The notes under the pieces are model-generated. The model saw only the letters and a program-made list of their open reading frames with translations. It did not search any database and was not told the origin of the DNA. A stretch of DNA of 64,000 nt. Source: JAYRZB01 sp041916675 (lineage in GTDB: Bacteria > Pseudomonadota > Alphaproteobacteria > Rhizobiales > Devosiaceae). Positions within the stretch are counted from its first letter, which is position 1. Each line of letters begins with the position of its first letter. Made by a program: the position numbers and the translations under genes. The stretch lies in the NCBI GenBank assembly GCA_041916675.1, contig JAYRZB010000007.1, positions 124,001 through 188,000 of the forward strand, read 5' to 3'. This document shows positions 17,276-25,715 of the stretch, in pieces.

Positions 17276-17416
17276 GACACGCCAAAACTCGGTACTCGAA
17301 CCCGAACCTAGCCCAGCGCGGTTAAAACTCCTCAAACTTGCCGTTGTTGCCGGGCATTGACCCCCGGCAAGCTGATATGATGCGACGGCACGGGCTGATT
17401 CGGAGAAAGACGCGCA

Positions 17417-18076
17417 GTGATCGAGTTTTCCAGCGTGGGCCTGCGCTATGGGCAGGGGCCCGAAATCCTCAAGGACCTCACCTTCAAGATCGAGCCGGGC
17501 TCGTTTCACTTCCTGACCGGTCCTTCGGGCTCGGGAAAGACCTCACTGCTCAAGCTGTTGCTGCTCTCGCTCAAGCCCACCCGCGGCCGCGTCACCATGT
17601 TCGGTCAGGATGTGATGAGCCTCAATCAGGACCGATTGCTGCAGATGCGGCGCCATATCGGCATCGTGTTCCAGGAATTCCGGCTGCTTGACCACCTGAC
17701 CACGTTTGAGAATGTCGCCCTGCCGCTGCGCGTGCTGGGGCAGCCGGAAAGCCAGTATCGCGACAATGTGCGCGAACTGCTCGAATGGGTGGGGCTGGGC
17801 AAGCGCATGGACGCGCATCCCTCCGTGCTGTCGGGGGGCGAAAAGCAGCGCGCCGCCATTGCCCGCGCCGTGATCGGCCGCCCAGATATTCTTCTGGCCG
17901 ATGAGCCGACCGGCAATGTTGATCCCGACCTATCGCTCCGGCTGGTAACGCTGTTTGCCGAACTCAACCGCATGGGTACAACCATCATTCTGGCTACGCA
18001 CGAACTGCCCCTGCTCGATAATTTCAGTTTCCCCCGCATGGTGCTGACCAATGGCGAGTTGGCCATCCATGGTTAA
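17417..18076 (+). CDS. ftsE: Cell division ATP-binding protein FtsE
   Basis: Cytoplasmic ABC ATPase that with FtsX activates peptidoglycan hydrolysis at the division site. It is 219 residues. Walker A is GPSGSGKTSLLKLL, the Q-loop region is IGIVFQEFRLL, the signature is LSGGEKQRAAIARA, and Walker B is ILLADEPTGNVD. The GTG start at 17417 is the only one that gives a full N-terminus (MIEFSSVGLRYG). It overlaps ftsX by eight bases. The transcription start is shared space with the divergent zinc-ribbon gene (141 bases). Confidence 0.95.
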   Translation: MIEFSSVGLRYGQGPEILKDLTFKIEPGSFHFLTGPSGSGKTSLLKLLLLSLKPTRGRVTMFGQDVMSLNQDRLLQMRRHIGIVFQEFRLLDHLTTFENVALPLRVLGQPESQYRDNVRELLEWVGLGKRMDAHPSVLSGGEKQRAAIARAVIGRPDILLADEPTGNVDPDLSLRLVTLFAELNRMGTTIILATHELPLLDNFSFPRMVLTNGELAIHG

Positions 18077-18995
18077 GCTTCCGGCCTTTCTCAACCGCGA
18101 CGCCCGCCCCTCGTCCGTAGTGCCCGAACGCTCGGTGGCCGGCCGGACACTGCTGCTTTTGATCGCCATCATGACCTTCCTCTCCGGCGTTACCCTTGGC
18201 GGTGTGGTGCTGGTGCAGAAGTCGGCTATCGCCTGGTCGTCCGATGTGGGGCGCGAAGTCACCATCCAGCTCCGCCCGGTGCAGGGCGAGGTGATGGAAT
18301 CAAACCTGCGCACCGCCGTGGCGCTGGCCGAGGGCACGCCCGGTGTTGCCAGCGCCCGCGCCCTCACCATCGAGGAAAGCGAAGACCTGCTGGCCCCCTG
18401 GTTGGGCGAAGGGCTCGATCTGTCCGCCATCGAGATTCCGCGCCTGGTGGTTGTGCAACTGGCCGACCCGGCTGAGGCCGATATCGCCAAGCTTGAGGCG
18501 GATCTGGCAAGCGTCAAGGGCGCCAGCCTCGATACCCATGCCGCCTGGCGTCAGCAGCTCAATACCATGGCAGGCACCATCGTGGTTTCAGGTCTTTTGG
18601 TGTTGAGCTTGATCGTTGTGGCCACGGTCCTTGCCATTATCTTTGCCACCCGTGGCACCATGGCCTCGAACCGCGAAATCGTCGATGTGCTGCATTTCAT
18701 CGGCGCCTCGAACAGCTTTATTGCCGGCGAGTTCCAGGAGCGCTTTCTCATGATCGGCTTTCGCGGCGGCATTGTGGGCGGGCTGGCGGCGCTGGTGTTC
18801 TTTTTCATGGTCAGCCTTGCGGTCGGCAATGTCGTCAGTGCCGATGCCAGCCAGCAACTGGGCGTTTTGTTCGGTCGATTTGCACTTGGCGTCGACGGAA
18901 TGCTCGGAATTGCCGCGGTTGTGCCGGTAATTGCAGCCCTTACGGCAATTACCTCGCGCCTGACAGTGCGGCGGTTTCTGACCCAGATTTCGTGA
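18069..18995 (+). CDS. ftsX: Cell division protein FtsX
   Basis: Membrane partner of FtsE, 308 residues. A first helix lies near residues 25-47 (LLLLIAIMTFLSGVTLGGVVLV), followed by a large periplasmic loop (about 48-165) that recruits hydrolase activators, then three helices toward the C-terminus (VVSGLLVLSLIVVATVLAII, GGIVGGLAALVFFFMVSLAV, MLGIAAVVPVIAALTAI). The ATG at 18069 lies inside the ftsE 3' end, giving an eight-base overlap typical of the pair. The next gene, plsC, starts 66 bases after the stop. Confidence 0.94.
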   Translation: MVKLPAFLNRDARPSSVVPERSVAGRTLLLLIAIMTFLSGVTLGGVVLVQKSAIAWSSDVGREVTIQLRPVQGEVMESNLRTAVALAEGTPGVASARALTIEESEDLLAPWLGEGLDLSAIEIPRLVVVQLADPAEADIAKLEADLASVKGASLDTHAAWRQQLNTMAGTIVVSGLLVLSLIVVATVLAIIFATRGTMASNREIVDVLHFIGASNSFIAGEFQERFLMIGFRGGIVGGLAALVFFFMVSLAVGNVVSADASQQLGVLFGRFALGVDGMLGIAAVVPVIAALTAITSRLTVRRFLTQIS

Positions 18996-19061
18996 TCCCG
19001 CTGGAGCTTTCCGCGTGAGCATGTCTATGGTCTGCGGGCCAATCACTTCAGGGAATTCGTC

Positions 19062-19883
19062 TTGATTGCTCAAGCCATTAGATCGCTGATATTTTATGTC
19101 CTGTTCATCGGTCAGACGGTCGTTCTGGCGATCATTGTGGGCGCCATCGGCTTTGTCAGCCTGCGCCGCGGTACCAAGCCGCCGCCGATCAGCCTGGCAA
19201 TTGCCATGTACTGGGGCCGATCGAACCTCTTTTTCCTCCGCTGGATTGCCGGTGTGAAATCAGAGGTGAGGGGCGCTGAAAACATCCCGGACGGCGGGTG
19301 TATCATCGCCTCGAAACACCAGAGCGACTGGGATATTTTCGCTATCCTGCCCACCCTGCGCAAACCGGCCTTCATCGCCAAGAAGGAGCTGCTCGACATC
19401 CCGTTCTTGGGCTGGGCCATGGCCTCGCTCGATTGCATTTCTGTTGACCGCAAGCGCGGCTCCGATGCCATCCCCGCCATGATTGCCGATGCCAGGGCGG
19501 CGGTTGAACGTGGCGGACAGATCGTGATTTTTCCCGAGGGGACCCGCAAAGCTCCGCTCGCCGCGACGGACTACCGCGGTGGAATTGTCCGCCTCTATGG
19601 CGCACTCAATGTGCCGGTCGTTCCGGTCGCGCTCAATTCTGGCCTGTTCTGGGGCCGCAATTCGCTGGTGCTGTGGCCGGGCACGGCGCAGGCTCAGATC
19701 ATGCCCGCAATTCCTCCCGGCCTGCCGCCGGAGGAGTTCCAGAAGCGTATGGAAGCAGCGATCGAAACCGGCACGAAGGCCCTGATCCTGGAAGCAGCCC
19801 GCAAGGGCCTGAGCCGCCCCATCGACCCCGCGCTCCGGGCCAAGCTCGATGCCCTGGAGGCGGCGGCGTCTTCGCAAGACTAG
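19062..19883 (+). CDS. plsC: 1-acyl-sn-glycerol-3-phosphate acyltransferase
   Basis: Makes phosphatidic acid by acylating the sn-2 position of lysophosphatidate at the inner membrane. It is 273 residues with an N-terminal membrane helix (residues 8-32). The acyltransferase motifs are HQSDWD (HX4D) near residue 87 and FPEGTRKAP near residue 157; the SVDRKRGS loop lies between. A TTG start at 19062 is preceded by AGGGA eight bases upstream; no ATG occurs before residue 49, and the helix needs the earlier start. It follows ftsEX with the same orientation, an arrangement that in relatives often includes a YdcF-like gene that is absent here. Confidence 0.92.
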   Translation: MIAQAIRSLIFYVLFIGQTVVLAIIVGAIGFVSLRRGTKPPPISLAIAMYWGRSNLFFLRWIAGVKSEVRGAENIPDGGCIIASKHQSDWDIFAILPTLRKPAFIAKKELLDIPFLGWAMASLDCISVDRKRGSDAIPAMIADARAAVERGGQIVIFPEGTRKAPLAATDYRGGIVRLYGALNVPVVPVALNSGLFWGRNSLVLWPGTAQAQIMPAIPPGLPPEEFQKRMEAAIETGTKALILEAARKGLSRPIDPALRAKLDALEAAASSQD

Positions 19884-19951
19884 GGTCAGCACTATATATT
19901 GACATAAAATATGCGCGGAGCCATATATCTAGTCACGGCCTGCAAAGCGTA

Positions 19952-19985
19952 TTGACATTAGCTCAAATTTGTTCTATTTTTGTTC
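19952..19985 (+). promoter_or_regulatory. Promoter overlapped by a LexA (SOS) box
   Basis: TTGACA at 19952-19957, a 17-base spacer and TATTTT at 19975-19980 make a strong sigma-70-like promoter in an AT-rich gap. GTTC at 19971-19974 and GTTC at 19982-19985 with exactly seven bases between match the alphaproteobacterial LexA box GTTC-N7-GTTC and cover the -10. Repression by LexA and induction by DNA damage of the gene at 20013 is the inference. Confidence 0.8.
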
Positions 19986-20012
19986 TCATGATGCTTGGGA
20001 TGGGAGCGGGCG

Positions 20013-20357
20013 ATGCGGTTGAACAAAGTTTTGGACAGTCTGCCCGTCGCGCCGGTTCGGGGCGTCAACTGGCGTGGCCGTTCGGGCAGGTTCTACGCGC
20101 TTTCCTCCGATCGTATCGAGAGCTTTTCGCTCAATTCGCGTGACCTGCATCTGGTGGTTCATGGCGAACGTGTTGGCTGGGTCGGGTCCGAGGCGGATCT
20201 CATTCATGATCAGGCGAGCCGGGCCCGCTTCATGCTGGCCATGCATGGGGCAACGGCGATTTATCATATCGCAGCCCCCGCCGGCGATCTTGAGCGCATG
20301 ACCATGACCTGGGACCTTGAAGGTGCTGCGCCGGTTGGCGCGCTTTCGGCAGCCTGA
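20013..20357 (+). CDS. Small hypothetical protein under a LexA box
   Basis: A 114-residue soluble protein that I do not recognise. The ATG at 20013 follows GGGAG with a 6-base spacer; a TTG at 19995 would add six residues. Its order is a basic start (MRLNKVLDSLPVAPVRGVNW), a short strand-rich region (GRFYALSSDRIESFSL, DLHLVVHGERVGWVGS) and a helical middle (DLIHDQASRARFMLAMHG). No signal peptide, membrane helix or catalytic motif is evident. It is the only gene after the promoter with the SOS box and is followed by a convergent gene, so it forms a single-gene unit. A role in the DNA-damage response is suggested by regulation alone. Confidence 0.75.
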   Translation: MRLNKVLDSLPVAPVRGVNWRGRSGRFYALSSDRIESFSLNSRDLHLVVHGERVGWVGSEADLIHDQASRARFMLAMHGATAIYHIAAPAGDLERMTMTWDLEGAAPVGALSAA

Positions 20358-20368
20358 ATTCAGGCTGC
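20349..20368. repeat. Perfect palindrome spanning two convergent stop codons
   Basis: GCAGCCTGAA at 20349-20358 is followed directly by its reverse complement TTCAGGCTGC at 20359-20368. The two convergent genes both end in codons GCA GCC TGA, each supplied by one arm. There is no loop or T tract, so it is not a clear intrinsic terminator. Confidence 0.7.
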
Positions 20369-20914
20369 GGTCCGTTCGGCCAACAGGCGGTCGGCCAGTT
20401 CGAATAAATGCGGGTCGTTCAGCCCCATGGTCCTGAGATGGGCGACAGTGTTCAGCACATAGTCGACATTGGCGCCGGACAGGCCATGGCCCCGGCGCAC
20501 CACGCCAAGCTGCTCCTCAACACAAAGTCTGCCGGCAAACTGGGCGTGGCCCTCGTCAACTACAAAAGTCAGCGCCGATACCACCTGCCCGTCATCGAGA
20601 CGTATGGGCCGGTCGACCGGGCGGTAGACGCCGGTAACCTGTTCGCGGATGCGGAGATACTCGCGCACCTCGGCCCACCTCTCTTGGCTGACAGCGAAGG
20701 CCATGCCCCGGCATGATCCGCCGCGCCGCAGGCCAAAGACCAGCCCGGGCTGCTCGGGTGACCCCCGATGCTCATGCGAATAGATGCAAAGGCTGCGATG
20801 GGCACCACGCAGCAACGCCTGACGGCTTTCGACAAAGTCGAAGCCCGGCCGCCAGATCAGCGAACCATAACCAAATACCCAGCGGTTTTTGCTGTATTCA
20901 GACAAATCACGCAT
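20360..20914 (-). CDS. Gamma-glutamylcyclotransferase (ChaC-like), second copy
   Basis: A 184-residue ChaC-like enzyme predicted to break down glutathione. Its loop is VFGYGSLIWRPGFDF, the catalytic glutamate is probably in LRIREQVTGVY, and the end has LNTVAHLRTMGLNDPHL, parallel to LAELGIYDSHL in the copy at 13731. The start at ATG 20914 (MRDLSEYSKNRWVFGYGS) puts the substrate loop at the usual distance from the N-terminus; the frame extends far upstream but that part does not resemble the family. It is convergent with the SOS-box gene and divergent from the DUF2125 gene. Confidence 0.85.
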   Translation of the reverse strand: MRDLSEYSKNRWVFGYGSLIWRPGFDFVESRQALLRGAHRSLCIYSHEHRGSPEQPGLVFGLRRGGSCRGMAFAVSQERWAEVREYLRIREQVTGVYRPVDRPIRLDDGQVVSALTFVVDEGHAQFAGRLCVEEQLGVVRRGHGLSGANVDYVLNTVAHLRTMGLNDPHLFELADRLLAERTAA

Positions 20915-21008
20915 CAATCCATGGCCCGACAAGGCTAGCGCGTTCGCAGTAACCTCACAATTGCGTCCAGTGCGTGACGGCTCTGCACCCAGAGGATAAA
21001 ACAACAAT

Positions 21009-21986
21009 ATGAAACGAATCATTGCTCTGGGTGCCGTCATTCTGGTCGTGGTCCTTGTCTGGACAGGCGGCTGGTTTTTCATCGCCGGTGAAATCCGCAA
21101 GGCCGTCGAGACCCAGGCCAGTGCCGATGGCGTGGTCTCCCCGCGCGTCACTTGCGGCGAACTGGGCATTTCCGGGTTCCCGTTTCGCTTTGATATCGCC
21201 TGCAAGACGGCTGAGGTTGTCTCGGGCGATGTGACTGCCCAACTGGCCGAATTGCGCGGCTCGGTTCTGGTCTATCAGCCGACATTCTTCCGCTTTTGGG
21301 CCCAGGGGCCGCTCAAGCTGCAAGATGCCTTCACCGGTTCGCGGTCAGAAGTAAACTGGACTGGCCTTGAGATGAGTGCCCGCTTTAAGGGTTGGCAGAT
21401 CGATCGGATTTCGCTGATCGGAGACAATCTGGTCTGGAACGATACTCTGTTCGGGCAGAATCTGATCGCCAGCGCCACGCATATGGAAGCCCATGTGCTC
21501 GATATGCCAGAGCAGCATCAGCCGGACAAAGGGCTGGGGGCCCTGGCCGTCTACACCACCACCCAAGGTCTGGTGTCGCCCGGCATGCAGGTGGCCAATG
21601 GCGAATCAAGCCTTGAGGCCGAAATCACCGGCGTGCCCGCAGATGTGCGGGGCTTTGCCGAACCGGCAGCGATCGTCCAGTTCCGCGACGCGCCAGGGCA
21701 GCTCAAGGTTGTTAGCCTGAAAAGCACCGATGGCGAAAGTTATGTGGATGCCACCGGCACGCTGGCGCTCGATAGTGCCGCCCGGCTCGAAGGTCAGTTC
21801 GAACTGAAGTCCAAAGGACTGGTCGAACGGCTCGAACCGATGTTTGACCCCAACATCAAGCCGCTGATCACCGGCAGTCCTCAGCCCGATGGCAGCTATC
21901 AGAATACTTTGTTGGTGCGTGGTGGTGTCATCGTGTCCGGCGTTATTCCACTTGGCGTGGTGCCGGCCCTGTTGCCCGCGCCCTAG
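21009..21986 (+). CDS. DUF2125 domain-containing protein
   Basis: A 325-residue envelope protein with an N-terminal signal-anchor (IIALGAVILVVVLVWTGGWFFIAG, of which the hydrophobic core is residues 5-27) and a periplasmic part. The segments ITCGELGISGFPFRFDI-like (VTCGELGISGFPFRFDIACK) and LIGDNLVWNDTLFG are typical of the alphaproteobacterial DUF2125 family, whose role is unknown. The stop codon overlaps the convergent tyrC stop by four bases. The association of DUF2125 with tyrC and hisC recurs in this order, which makes the assignment firmer than the motif alone. Confidence 0.83.
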   Translation: MKRIIALGAVILVVVLVWTGGWFFIAGEIRKAVETQASADGVVSPRVTCGELGISGFPFRFDIACKTAEVVSGDVTAQLAELRGSVLVYQPTFFRFWAQGPLKLQDAFTGSRSEVNWTGLEMSARFKGWQIDRISLIGDNLVWNDTLFGQNLIASATHMEAHVLDMPEQHQPDKGLGALAVYTTTQGLVSPGMQVANGESSLEAEITGVPADVRGFAEPAAIVQFRDAPGQLKVVSLKSTDGESYVDATGTLALDSAARLEGQFELKSKGLVERLEPMFDPNIKPLITGSPQPDGSYQNTLLVRGGVIVSGVIPLGVVPALLPAP

Positions 21987-22900
21987 TTCTTGGCATCACC
22001 ATGGGGCCGCCCGAAGTCGGCGGCTGCGGTTTCCTGCCCGGCATCGATGATCGAGCGGCGGATGGCGCGGGTGCGGGTGAAAAGGGCCTCAAGGCCCGGC
22101 CCGTCGCCGACGCGCACCATGCGCTGGAGCTGGCTGAGGTCTTCGGAAAAGCGCCCGAGCATTTCCAGAACCGCGTCGCGATTGGTCAGGAAGACGTCGC
22201 GCCACATCACCGGATCAGATGCCGCAATGCGGGTGAAGTCGCGGAACCCCGAGGCCGAGAATTTGATGACTTCAGACTGGGTGTGCTGCTCAAGGTCGGC
22301 GACGGTACCAACGATATTGTAGGCAATCAGGTGCGGCACGTGGCTGGTGATGGCCAGCACCATGTCGTGGTGGGCCGCATCCATGCACTCAACTTTCGAA
22401 CCCATGGCCCGCCAGAAGGCCGAAAGCTTTTCGACCGCCGCTGCATCGGCACCGGTATCAGGGGTCAGCACGCACCAGCGATTGACGAACAGCGTTGCAA
22501 AGCCAGCACCGGGGCCGGAGTGTTCAGTACCAGCCAGTGGGTGGCCGGGGATCAGGTGAACGCCCTTGGGCACGTGCGGGGCCAAAACCTTGACGACATG
22601 TTGCTTGACCGAGCCGACGTCGGAGAGGATGGCACCGGGCGCCAGTGCCGGGGCGATCTGGCGGATCACGGCTTCATAGGAGCCGACCGGCGTGCAAAGA
22701 ATCACCAGATCAGCGCCAGCTGCGGCCTCGGCCGCATCAAGGGTGTAGACATCGCCGAGCCGCAGAGCCTCCGCCTCGGCCAGAGTTTCGGCTTTGCGGG
22801 TGGAAATGGCGATGGTCCTGGCCAGCCCGTGGCGGCGGGCGGCGTGGGCAATTGAGGAGCCGATCAGGCCGATACCGATCAGCGCAATGCGGTCAAACAT
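21983..22900 (-). CDS. tyrC: Prephenate/arogenate dehydrogenase
   Basis: NAD(P)-dependent oxidative decarboxylation of prephenate or arogenate in tyrosine synthesis. It is 305 residues. The dinucleotide fold begins IALIGIGLIGSSIAHAARR, and the substrate region includes GHPLAGTEHSGPGAG and DAAHHDMVLAITSHVPHLIAY with conserved histidines. ATG 22900 lies eight bases inside hisC, so the two are translationally coupled. No chorismate mutase domain is fused. Whether prephenate or arogenate is used cannot be decided here. Confidence 0.92.
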   Translation of the reverse strand: MFDRIALIGIGLIGSSIAHAARRHGLARTIAISTRKAETLAEAEALRLGDVYTLDAAEAAAGADLVILCTPVGSYEAVIRQIAPALAPGAILSDVGSVKQHVVKVLAPHVPKGVHLIPGHPLAGTEHSGPGAGFATLFVNRWCVLTPDTGADAAAVEKLSAFWRAMGSKVECMDAAHHDMVLAITSHVPHLIAYNIVGTVADLEQHTQSEVIKFSASGFRDFTRIAASDPVMWRDVFLTNRDAVLEMLGRFSEDLSQLQRMVRVGDGPGLEALFTRTRAIRRSIIDAGQETAAADFGRPHGDAKN

Positions 22901-23996
22901 CGGACCCGCCCCGAAACCGCTTGAGCACTTCAGCGACGGCACGCATTGCCGCTTCGGAGCCGATGGAAATGCGCAGTCCGTTGGCAATGCCATAAGAATG
23001 CATTTCCCGAGCGATCAGCCCCTTGTCGAACAGGGCCTCAAAGGCATCGGCGGCGCGCAGGCCTTCGGCCTCGGGAAACAGCACCAGAATGAAATTGCCC
23101 TGGCTCTTGAGCACCCGCATATGGTTGGACTGCAACTGACTGGTCAGCCAGTCGCGCCACTTCGCATTGTGCGCGCAGAGCGCCTCGGTAAAATCGATGT
23201 CACGGACGGCAGCAGCTGCCGCATACTGGCCAAGTCGGTTGACGTTGAACGGGCCTCGGATGCGGTTGACGGCATCGACGATAGCGGCAGGTCCATACAT
23301 CCAGCCGATGCGGAGCGCAGCCAGACCCATCTTGGAAAAGGTGCGGACCATCACAACGTTCTCGGCCCGGTCCACCAGGTCGGTGCTCACGTTATAATCC
23401 GGGGCGGTGACATACTCGGCATAGGCGCAATCGATCACCAAAAGGATGTCGTTGCGCAAACCGGCATGCAGCCGCTCCACCTCTGCGGCCGGCAGGTAGG
23501 TGCCGGTGGGGTTATTCGGGTTGGCCAGAAAGACCATCTTCGTTCGGGGCGTTACGGCAGCGAGCAGCGCGTCGACATCAGCGGTGAAGTCGGTTTCGTC
23601 GGCCATGATGATCTCGGCCCCGGCCCCATTGGCGATGATGGGATAGACCGAAAAGCCATACCGGCTCATCACCGCGTCGTCGCCGACCCCCAGATAGACC
23701 TGCGCCAAAAGGTGCAGCAGGTCATCCGAGCCATTGCCGCAGACAATCCGGTCCGGGTCGAGGCCGTGAACGTCACCCAGAGCTTCCCGCAGTACCTTCG
23801 AGGTGCCTTCGGGATAGATTTCGAGCCCGCCATCAAGGAACGCCTGCGCGGCCGCAATGGCCTTGGGGCTGGCGCCCAGCGGGCTCTCATTGGCCGAGAG
23901 CTTGATCGGGGTCACCCCCGAAGGTGCCGCCGAGCGTCCGGGAACGTAGGGATCGATCGACAGGATGCCGGGTTGCGGGGTGGGTCGCTGGCTCAT
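22893..23996 (-). CDS. hisC: Histidinol-phosphate/aromatic aminotransferase
   Basis: Class I/II PLP aminotransferase of 367 residues. It has the family start PGRSAAPSGVTPIKLSANES, then LANPNNPTGTYLP and the PLP-lysine motif VRTFSKMGLAALRIGW (Lys near residue 220). The pairing with tyrC in an overlapping operon suggests that this copy serves tyrosine and phenylalanine synthesis, or both histidine and aromatic pathways. It overlaps tyrC by eight bases and lies 121 bases from the methyltransferase upstream. Confidence 0.92.
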   Translation of the reverse strand: MSQRPTPQPGILSIDPYVPGRSAAPSGVTPIKLSANESPLGASPKAIAAAQAFLDGGLEIYPEGTSKVLREALGDVHGLDPDRIVCGNGSDDLLHLLAQVYLGVGDDAVMSRYGFSVYPIIANGAGAEIIMADETDFTADVDALLAAVTPRTKMVFLANPNNPTGTYLPAAEVERLHAGLRNDILLVIDCAYAEYVTAPDYNVSTDLVDRAENVVMVRTFSKMGLAALRIGWMYGPAAIVDAVNRIRGPFNVNRLGQYAAAAAVRDIDFTEALCAHNAKWRDWLTSQLQSNHMRVLKSQGNFILVLFPEAEGLRAADAFEALFDKGLIAREMHSYGIANGLRISIGSEAAMRAVAEVLKRFRGGSDV

Positions 23997-24117
23997 TGGG
24001 ACAAAGGCTCGGGGACATAGACTTGGGTGTTCAGGCGAGGCGGACCATAGTGAAACCCGTCCGGCTTGGCAAAGGAATCTGCGCCATCACGGCGCTGCGA
24101 ATCGTTGGGGCGAATGG

Positions 24118-24858
24118 TCAGGGGCCGGTGTCGCGCATCGCTGCCTGCGGGGCGAGGGCGGGCACCCGGATATAGCGCTCCTGGCGCTGACGGCGGGCAA
24201 TGGCGGGGAAGAGCTGCTTGCGCGCCATCACGCAGGAGACACCGGCCAGCGTCGGGCCGAGCAGCCGTCCTGCCCGTTCGAAAAAGCGCGCTGATTTCAA
24301 CACCAGCGGCGATTGTATCGGCGGCAGGAACAGGGCGTCGCGCCAGAGCTCGGGCACGAAGGAGTGTTCGCGCAGCAGCCGGTCGAGCTGGGGCCCGCTG
24401 AACGGGTGCCCCGACCCAAATGGGGTGTTGTCACGCTGCGCCCAGAGCCCGCGGCGGCGCGGCACCACCACGATGAGCCGGGCGTTGGGGGCAGCGATGC
24501 GCCAGAGTTCGCGCATCAACTCGCCGCTGTCGGCAATGTGCTCGAAGGCGTGTACGGCAATGATCAGGTCAACCGCCGAATCGGTGAGCGGCATTTCGAG
24601 CGGATCGCAGAGCACGGTGTGCGACGGACCTTCGCGCGGCCAGGCCGATGCGCCCTGCCGGGCGGGCATAAATGCCAGCACGCGCTCGGCCGGTTCAAGC
24701 GTGAAGCGCAGATAGGGTGTGGCAAAGCCAAGTCCGAGCACGCGCAGCCCGGTAACATCACCGGCCATTGCCGTAATCTGTTCGCGCACCAGTGCCCGCG
24801 ATATTCGTCCCAATGGGGACTTGTAGAATCCGATCAGGCGGGCGACATCCTCGCTCAT
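24118..24858 (-). CDS. Class I SAM-dependent methyltransferase
   Basis: A 246-residue methyltransferase of the type 11 fold. The SAM loop is degenerate (LRVLGLGFATPYLRF rather than a standard GxGxG), the acidic residue region is HTVLCDPLEMPLTDSAVDLIIAVHAFEHIAD, and a C-terminal basic helix (RKQLFPAIARRQRQERY) follows. This protein is regularly found between gloB and hisC-tyrC in Hyphomicrobiales. Substrate unknown. It is divergent from gloB, with 83 bases between start codons. Confidence 0.83.
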   Translation of the reverse strand: MSEDVARLIGFYKSPLGRISRALVREQITAMAGDVTGLRVLGLGFATPYLRFTLEPAERVLAFMPARQGASAWPREGPSHTVLCDPLEMPLTDSAVDLIIAVHAFEHIADSGELMRELWRIAAPNARLIVVVPRRRGLWAQRDNTPFGSGHPFSGPQLDRLLREHSFVPELWRDALFLPPIQSPLVLKSARFFERAGRLLGPTLAGVSCVMARKQLFPAIARRQRQERYIRVPALAPQAAMRDTGP

Positions 24859-24941
24859 GGGGAGCTTTCCTCAGCGCTCATTCTGGGGCACATTCCGCCC
24901 ACCCAAACCATATCGCTATCCAAACCATAGGAACCAAGCCC

Positions 24942-25715
24942 TTGTCTCTGATCATCGACGTATTTGGCGCCCGCAGCGACAATTTTGGCTACCTCGCCCA
25001 TGACAGCCGCACCGGCAAGACCGCCGCCATCGATGCGCCCGATGCCGAAGCCATCAAGGCAGCGCTCCAGGCGCGCGGATGGAGCCTCGACAAGCTGTTG
25101 ATCACTCATCATCACATTGATCATGTCGAGGGTATTCCAGCCCTCAAGGCGGCATTCCCGAAGCTTGAGGTGGTGGGGCCGCGGGCCGAGGCCGACAAGA
25201 TCGAGGGGCTCGACACTCTGGTCAGCGCCGGCGACACGGTCACCATCGGGTCCGTCGTTCTGGATGTGCTGGCTACACCGGGCCACACGCTTGGGCACAT
25301 TGTGTTCCATGATGCGGTGGGTCAGCATCTGTTCTCGGCCGATGCCCTGTTCTCGATGGGTGTGGGTCGCATGTTCGAGGGTACGCCGGTGCCGATGTGG
25401 GAGGGGCTGGTGCCGCTGCGTGCCCTGCCCGATGCAACCCTTGTTTATTGCGGGCATGAGTACACAGCCTCGAACGGCAAGTTTGCCCTGCATGTCGAAC
25501 CCGACAACAAGGCCCTGCAGGCCCGCATGGCGGAAGTCGAGGCGTTGCGGGCCGCCGGCAAGGCCACCATCCCGGTCAGCATGGGTGTCGAAAAAGCCAC
25601 CAATCCATTCCTGCGCGCCGACCTGCCGCATATGGCCAAAGCCATGGGCCTGCCCGCAGGAACGCCTGCGGGGGAAGTTTTCGGCGCATTGCGCAAGGCC
25701 AAGGACAGTTTCTAA
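24942..25715 (+). CDS. gloB: Hydroxyacylglutathione hydrolase (glyoxalase II)
   Basis: Metallo-beta-lactamase fold enzyme that hydrolyses S-lactoylglutathione, the second step of methylglyoxal detoxification. It is 257 residues. The metal motif is THHHIDH at residues 55-61, later ligands are in TPGHTLGHI, FSADALFSMG and YCGHEYT, and the C-terminal helical part carries the glutathione-binding region (ATNPFLRAD). A TTG at 24942 (MSLIIDVFGARSDN) matches the family's usual start and is preceded by AGGA. The GNAT gene begins on the base after its stop. It complements the methylglyoxal synthase at 45516. Confidence 0.92.
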   Translation: MSLIIDVFGARSDNFGYLAHDSRTGKTAAIDAPDAEAIKAALQARGWSLDKLLITHHHIDHVEGIPALKAAFPKLEVVGPRAEADKIEGLDTLVSAGDTVTIGSVVLDVLATPGHTLGHIVFHDAVGQHLFSADALFSMGVGRMFEGTPVPMWEGLVPLRALPDATLVYCGHEYTASNGKFALHVEPDNKALQARMAEVEALRAAGKATIPVSMGVEKATNPFLRADLPHMAKAMGLPAGTPAGEVFGALRKAKDSF

